Shown: piece after piece, positions 59,812 through 64,000 of the stretch
Layout: the number at the start of each line of letters is the position of its first letter
Numbering within the stretch: the stretch's first letter is position 1
DNA from: Nostoc sp. C052
Lineage (GTDB): Bacteria > Cyanobacteriota > Cyanobacteriia > Cyanobacteriales > Nostocaceae
NCBI RefSeq assembly: GCF_013393905.1
Contig: NZ_CP040272.1
Span: forward strand, 1,426,001 to 1,490,000
Direction: 5' to 3'
DNA: 64,000 nucleotides
Notes under the pieces: generated by a model
Databases searched by the model: none
The model's input: the letters and a program-made list of their open reading frames with translations, nothing else
What the model was told of the DNA's origin: nothing
Translations under genes and position numbers: made by a program

Positions 59812-60075
59812 AAGATTTTAATCTCCAAAGTAAGATAATTTTTAATGACGCTCAATAACTCGCTAACGTAATTCGTAATTAATAAATGCAATAGATAGAA
59901 GATAAGTTTTTTATAAAAACTATAGCTGGTTACTAAACCTGTTGAACGACCTCTGTTAAACGGATTTTTGTGTCAATTAAGCAATTTATAGGAATTTAGT
60001 AATTTTTGTAGAGCCAAAGATTATTTTTTGCATTAAATAAACTAGCTTTTTTTTTAACATTTAAACAACATACTT

Positions 60076-60171
60076 CAATACTTGTCGGTTAAGGAGAAAA
60101 GGGAAATAAAACCTTTAACCTATAAGATAAACTCAATTACGAGTTAAAAACGCACAAAACGAGTAGTATTG
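60076..60171. mobile_element. MITE-like element, family B copy 2
   Basis: The 96-bp element begins CAATACTTGTCGGTTAAGG and ends GAGTAGTATTG; tips CAATACT and AGTATTG pair exactly. The interior (AACCTTTAACC, CGAGTTAAAAACGCA) matches copy 1 at 18281-18406. Confidence 0.6.
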
Positions 60172-60249
60172 CAATTTGCTTAATCTAGACTCTCAAATAA
60201 TCTCAGCTTTATCAAGAAAATGCAATAGCAGGTAAAACAATCTAAATAG

Positions 60250-60324
60250 ACAGTTAAGACAGTTAAATGGACAGTTAAGACAGTTAAATGGACAGTTAAG
60301 ACAGTTAAGACAGTTAAATGGACA
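60250..60324. repeat. tandem ACAGTTAA repeat
   Basis: Seven units starting ACAGTTAA, alternating between 9-base (ACAGTTAAG) and 12-base (ACAGTTAAATGG) forms, are at 60250, 60259, 60271, 60280, 60292, 60301 and 60310. The block is 85 bases downstream of the metallopeptidase-like gene, inside the 597-base gap before the patatin gene. The rest of that gap (59812-60249) holds only the MITE and AT-rich sequence. Confidence 0.85.
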
Positions 60325-60408
60325 AAATCTCCTTTACAAAACTTAATTACGAATTATTTTAATATTCCCCCTGTTTGTACAACAACGCTAAAAATAGGGG
60401 GAAACCCA

Positions 60409-61578
60409 TTATTGCAACTGTGCCCAAATTCCTTGACAGCGTTCCATAACTAGCCCCTGAAAAACTGATTGAGTTGATGGGTGAATGTCTATTTTGTATA
60501 GATAGAAAATACCTGTAGGACTTTTAAGGTTTAACTCTCTTCGGGTAAGAGATAATGCTTGTGCGCGATGGAGTTCCACAGCTTGAAGTAAACCTGGATA
60601 ACTCAAATTACGCAAAGCTAATTGACCCTTTTTAGTGATGTATATGGCATCATTTTGAAAAAGATATTCTAAGCTGATCAGGCTAGCATATACATCCGTA
60701 TCTTTTTCTATGCCTCCTAAGCGGTGAGCATCTAAACCAAAGCGAATACAGAAATTGACAGCTACCAACTTCCCAGCTTCTTGGGCAGGTAAAATGCAGG
60801 CTGCAAACTCAAACCCTAGACTATCAGCTCGCCATTCCTCTACACCACCATAGGCATAGTTTTGGAAAAGATTTTGCTTTACCTTGAAGTCAAATCCTAA
60901 ACCGCTTGCATGTCCGGCTTCATGAACTTGAGTGTCTATATGACGATAGCGTTCACTATTGATTTCGTCTTCTAAAGGGCCTAATAGTAAATTAGCTGTT
61001 TCATGTTCAAATACTTTTTGAATGCATTCGCGGCTAGAACCTAAAAAACGTCGTCGCTGTTCGCTTGCATTGTTTAATGCTGGGCCACAAACACTGTTAG
61101 GAAAAAACCATCCATTCGGGACGATGAAGGCTTCGCTAGTTTCACCACTGACATTACCACAACTAGCAATCTCAGTAAAGGAAAGATTTCTGGGAATTGC
61201 TTGGCCTAGTGTTCCAAATTTTTCACGACTCAAATTTTCTAATTGTTCAATAGATGGCTGAGAGTTATCGTGCATTTTCCCATAAATTGCGCTTAAAGCA
61301 ACCTTATGTTGGCATTGTCGATTTATTTGGTAAGGTGCAACAATCAAAAAATAGCCATTTTTACCAATAAAATCCATATTGATAAAGCCTTCAGACAAGA
61401 TACTCCAGTCGTTATTTTCTAAAGCATCTGCTGTGTTGAGTAGCCAATTTGGAGGAAGTTCACAAGAGTTTGTTGCCTGTTGACGCAGTTTTTTGACAGC
61501 AATGGCAATTTCATCTTGCTCAATATTTTGGACTATTTGTTTGGCTAATTCTTGTTTATCTACAAAGATTATTGTCAT
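60409..61578 (-). CDS. HEAGH zinc metallopeptidase-like protein
   Basis: The 389-residue protein starts MTIIFVDKQELAKQIVQ. Around residue 218 it has HEAGHASGLG, which fits the HExxH zinc site, and about 27 residues later GGVEEWRADSLGFEF, in which a Glu could be the third zinc ligand. The same arrangement (HEL..GH and EEcRAE) occurs in dipeptidyl-peptidase III-like enzymes, though global similarity is not obvious. No signal peptide or membrane segment is seen. It could trim or degrade a peptide, such as the cluster product or a host peptide, but no substrate can be read. The gene lies between transporter A and the patatin gene. Confidence 0.65.
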   Translation of the reverse strand: MTIIFVDKQELAKQIVQNIEQDEIAIAVKKLRQQATNSCELPPNWLLNTADALENNDWSILSEGFINMDFIGKNGYFLIVAPYQINRQCQHKVALSAIYGKMHDNSQPSIEQLENLSREKFGTLGQAIPRNLSFTEIASCGNVSGETSEAFIVPNGWFFPNSVCGPALNNASEQRRRFLGSSRECIQKVFEHETANLLLGPLEDEINSERYRHIDTQVHEAGHASGLGFDFKVKQNLFQNYAYGGVEEWRADSLGFEFAACILPAQEAGKLVAVNFCIRFGLDAHRLGGIEKDTDVYASLISLEYLFQNDAIYITKKGQLALRNLSYPGLLQAVELHRAQALSLTRRELNLKSPTGIFYLYKIDIHPSTQSVFQGLVMERCQGIWAQLQ

Positions 61579-61714
61579 TTTCTATACCTAATAATGAAAA
61601 TATTTGAAAGTACGAAATTGCATTAACTTTTGCTCTATTTATGGTTAAAGATTCTGCTGATTTTTTAGGTAAAATCATTAGATTCTTTACCTAAAAAACA
61701 TGAGTCATTAACTT

Positions 61715-63742
61715 TTAAATTCTCACCCATTTCAACACATTAGGGTCTTTGTTATAGAGGTAGGTAAAGCCATCCTTGCCAGTAATGGATTTACCAAGAC
61801 TTCCTCTGCTTCTGATACTGGCAGGTGAATAGTCTGTTAATATCTGCATTTCTTTATGAGAAAATCCTTCAATTGTGACTGTTGCTACGCCTGTTTCTAG
61901 TTGAGCTTTGGATTCATTGTTCGGAAAATTATCTATTGTAATTTGATAATTTTTAGAGGGAGTAGTGACAATTTCTTTGGTTTTTTGTAGGCGATAATCC
62001 TGCACGGTTACAAGTTGCCAACTAGAATCTTGTGATAGTTCTAAAACCCATTGATGATAATTAAATAAACTTTCTCTATGTCCAACACTGATAAATGTTG
62101 TTTTGGTTTCTTGTAACTGTTGATATAAACTCTCTTCATTATTCAAATCTAAAGCACTGGTTGCTTCATCTAATATAGTGAAGCTAGGATGAGTAACTAA
62201 TAGTCGTGCGAATGCAAGGCGTTGTTGTTCTCCCAACGAGAGTATATTTTCCCAAGGAACTTCTGTATCAAAACCATCGACTCTACTGAGCAAGTTTTGC
62301 AGATTAACTTGTTGTAAAACTGCTTCAAGTTCTCGATCGCTCATTTCACGATTTGTATGGGGATAGAGTAATTGTTCGCGCAGAGTTCCTAAAATTATGT
62401 AAGGACGTTGGGGCAAAAATAAGACTTCTTCTAAGGGAGGTCGCACCAGACGACCAGTCCCCGCATTCCACAAACCTGCGATCGCTCTCAACAGAGAACT
62501 TTTACCTCGACCACTAGGGCCAACTATCAATAAACCTTCTCCTTTCTGAACAGAAAGTGATAAGTCTTCGACGATCACCTGCTCATAGTTGGGCGTTTGT
62601 AAAGTGACATGCTCAAAAGCGAGATGGTTTTCTTCTATTGTTTTAATCGTACTCACTTTTTCGGGTTGCTTAGTCACTTCTTCTAAAGCATCCGAAAATT
62701 CAGCTAGACGCTCAGTGTAGCTAGAAAATCGTCCAGAAGTCGCAAATTCATTTATTAATTGTCCAAGAGCGCTAGCAAATAAATTACAAGCTAAAGCAGC
62801 TTGTCCAAGTTGTCCAAAATCAATTTCATCTCTAATATATAACGGTGCAAGTACTAAAAAGGGGAATATTTGGATAACTGCTTGATATCCTCGACTAAAA
62901 ATTTCTTTACCTCTCTCCCAATTAATCTTGCGTTCAGCATTTTTGATAATATTACTAAATCGGCGCTGAATTATATTTGATTCTTGCTTTTCTCCCTGAA
63001 AAAAAGCTATTGATTCGGCGTGATTGCGAACATGAGTTAGTGCATAATTGTAATCAGCTTTAAATTCGAGTTCCTCTTGATTAATTTTATTTAATCCTTG
63101 ATTTAAGTAGACAGCAATAAAATTGCCTACAATCGTATAAGCAAGCAGAATTAAAGCGATTTCTTGGGAAATTACCCAGACAATTATTAAAAAAGTCGTC
63201 ATTTCCAGCACTTTTTCCAGGAAAGTAGCTGAAAAGCTCAAAGCACTACTGGTAATAGGTTCAATTTCTTGGGATAGGCGTTGATCTGGATTATCAACAT
63301 CGGATCTAAAGTTAATTCTATAATAAGCACGATTGCTCAAATATTTATCTAAAATTTGATTGTTTAGCCATTTGTACCAATCAAGAGCGATTTTTTTTCT
63401 GACAAATTTAGAAAATCCTACTAAAAGTGTGACTAAGACAAGCCCAACAATATTGATTGATAAAGTGTTAATGAACTTAGAATAATCTTTTTCTTGAATA
63501 AGAGTATCGACCAAATAGCGACTAACAAAACTATCAAAAGCAGTCATACCGACAAGGGCAATGATTAGTAATATTAGGAGAATCAGCATTCCCCATGAAC
63601 GAATCACGTCTGAGAATGCTCTTTCACCTGCCTTTGTTGGATACCAGTAAGGCCCTGCGATCGCTCTGACATCCTCCCAAAATTGAATAAAACCTGAAAA
63701 AGCATTGGTTGCGGGTTGAGCTTGAACAACTTGGGTTGGCAT
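61715..63742 (-). CDS. second SbmA/BacA-like ABC transporter, paralogue of aptE
   Basis: The 675-residue protein is collinear with the transporter at 31843-33873 and, by eye, well over two thirds identical. It has a six-helix membrane domain, Walker A GPSGRGKSS near 404, signature LSLGEQQR near 500 and Walker B FTILDEATSALD. The tail contains SHKEMQILTDYSPASIRSR and ends YNKDPNVLKWVRI, the same extra C-terminal domain. Many codons of the nucleotide-binding part are identical to aptE at the DNA level, so duplication or gene conversion is recent. It lies 136 bases upstream of the metallopeptidase-like gene and may transport a related peptide or lipid. Confidence 0.88.
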   Translation of the reverse strand: MPTQVVQAQPATNAFSGFIQFWEDVRAIAGPYWYPTKAGERAFSDVIRSWGMLILLILLIIALVGMTAFDSFVSRYLVDTLIQEKDYSKFINTLSINIVGLVLVTLLVGFSKFVRKKIALDWYKWLNNQILDKYLSNRAYYRINFRSDVDNPDQRLSQEIEPITSSALSFSATFLEKVLEMTTFLIIVWVISQEIALILLAYTIVGNFIAVYLNQGLNKINQEELEFKADYNYALTHVRNHAESIAFFQGEKQESNIIQRRFSNIIKNAERKINWERGKEIFSRGYQAVIQIFPFLVLAPLYIRDEIDFGQLGQAALACNLFASALGQLINEFATSGRFSSYTERLAEFSDALEEVTKQPEKVSTIKTIEENHLAFEHVTLQTPNYEQVIVEDLSLSVQKGEGLLIVGPSGRGKSSLLRAIAGLWNAGTGRLVRPPLEEVLFLPQRPYIILGTLREQLLYPHTNREMSDRELEAVLQQVNLQNLLSRVDGFDTEVPWENILSLGEQQRLAFARLLVTHPSFTILDEATSALDLNNEESLYQQLQETKTTFISVGHRESLFNYHQWVLELSQDSSWQLVTVQDYRLQKTKEIVTTPSKNYQITIDNFPNNESKAQLETGVATVTIEGFSHKEMQILTDYSPASIRSRGSLGKSITGKDGFTYLYNKDPNVLKWVRI

Positions 63743-63798
63743 ATTTTAGAAATAAACTGAAATTTTTATCCGTCTAGCTAAACCAATTAGTATTGTGA

Positions 63799-64000
63799 TT
63801 ACAGTAAGAGAACTCCACCATCCACAGGCAAAATCACCCCTGTGATATAGGGATTCGTGAGCAAACTTAATATTGCTTGGGCCACTTCTTCTGGTTTTCC
63901 AAGATGTTGTACAGGCAATGCAGTTTCAGCCCACTTTGTCAAGTCCGATCGTTCCGACTCACTTTGATGGCTCAATACACTTGTATCCTCCACTAATCCA
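63799..64000 (-). CDS. SDR family oxidoreductase, 5' part outside the window
   Basis: Only the C-terminal 66 residues are present and the frame is open to the right edge. The visible part begins GLVEDTSVLS, as in the SPGLVxT loop of classical SDRs, and ends with LGKPEEVAQAILSLLTNPYI and VILPVDGGVLLL, the standard closing strand. A GTG at 63993 is inside the gene and is not its start. The enzyme should reduce or oxidise a carbonyl with NAD(P)H. Its position 57 bases before transporter A suggests it may be the first visible gene of the minus-strand cluster. Confidence 0.8.
   Translation of the reverse strand, partial: GLVEDTSVLSHQSESERSDLTKWAETALPVQHLGKPEEVAQAILSLLTNPYITGVILPVDGGVLLL

Noticed and set aside
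1..64000. tRNA, rRNA and cas genes
   Set aside because: I looked for T-loop motifs, rRNA text and Cas motifs and found none that I could support.

Overview
The window reads as chromosomal DNA of a filamentous, heterocyst-forming cyanobacterium of the Nostoc/Anabaena type. This is inferred from many GCGATCGC (HIP1) octamers, heptanucleotide short tandem repeats (CCCCAGT, CCCCAAT, GATTTTG types), a devBCA exporter operon, a heterocyst-type second cytochrome oxidase operon without a CuA site, a GUN4-domain protein, and an anabaenopeptin-type peptide synthetase cluster. No tRNA, rRNA or cas gene was recognised.

Left part (1-12 kb): a DUF302 protein cut by the window edge; asnB; a response regulator with an AraC-type DNA-binding domain whose phospho-acceptor Asp is a Glu; a 1.66-kb AT-rich gap; a marR-devB-devC-devA operon with a good -35/-10 promoter; and a divergent aroA (EPSP synthase).

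Mobile and defence island (12-21.5 kb): an IS630-family element with a -1 frameshift transposase lies inside the 3' part of a TOPRIM gene. That gene overlaps an OLD-like AAA ATPase gene, so the pair looks like a two-gene defence system broken by the IS. Both halves of the TOPRIM gene and the TA target duplication are still visible. Then come an exported TPR-CHAT protease, a small unknown gene, and an orphan CRISPR array (13 full repeats) whose distal end carries a 112-bp MITE inserted in the palindrome of a repeat. A second copy of the same MITE lies 1 kb away, beyond an SDR gene.

Respiration block (21.8-27.7 kb): two DUF2231 membrane proteins, coxB, coxA, coxC and a small membrane protein form an operon of the ARTO/cox3 kind. 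CoxB lacks the CuA ligands. A pirin gene is convergent.

Minus-strand peptide cluster (29-64 kb): read 5' to 3', the order is SDR (partial), ABC transporter A, a HEAGH metallopeptidase-like protein, a LamG-patatin protein, a small Gly-rich membrane protein, aptA (A-T-C-A-T-E), aptB (C-A-T), aptC (C-A-T-C-A-MT-T), an Uma2 nuclease gene, aptD (C-A-T-TE), ABC transporter B (aptE), a second small Gly-rich membrane protein, a coiled-coil/GUN4 protein and an unknown protein. The module order is that of anabaenopeptins: residue 1, ureido, D-Lys, residue 3, residue 4, N-methyl residue 5, residue 6, with macrocyclisation onto Lys. Codes read by eye suggest Ile/Val-like, Lys, aliphatic, unknown, N-Me-Asn-like and Phe. 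The duplicated transporter plus small-membrane-protein pair on both sides of the synthetase genes, each joined to a different effector-like gene, is the least explained feature here. Heptamer repeats and a dispersed GC-rich repeat have expanded in frame inside the synthetase domains.
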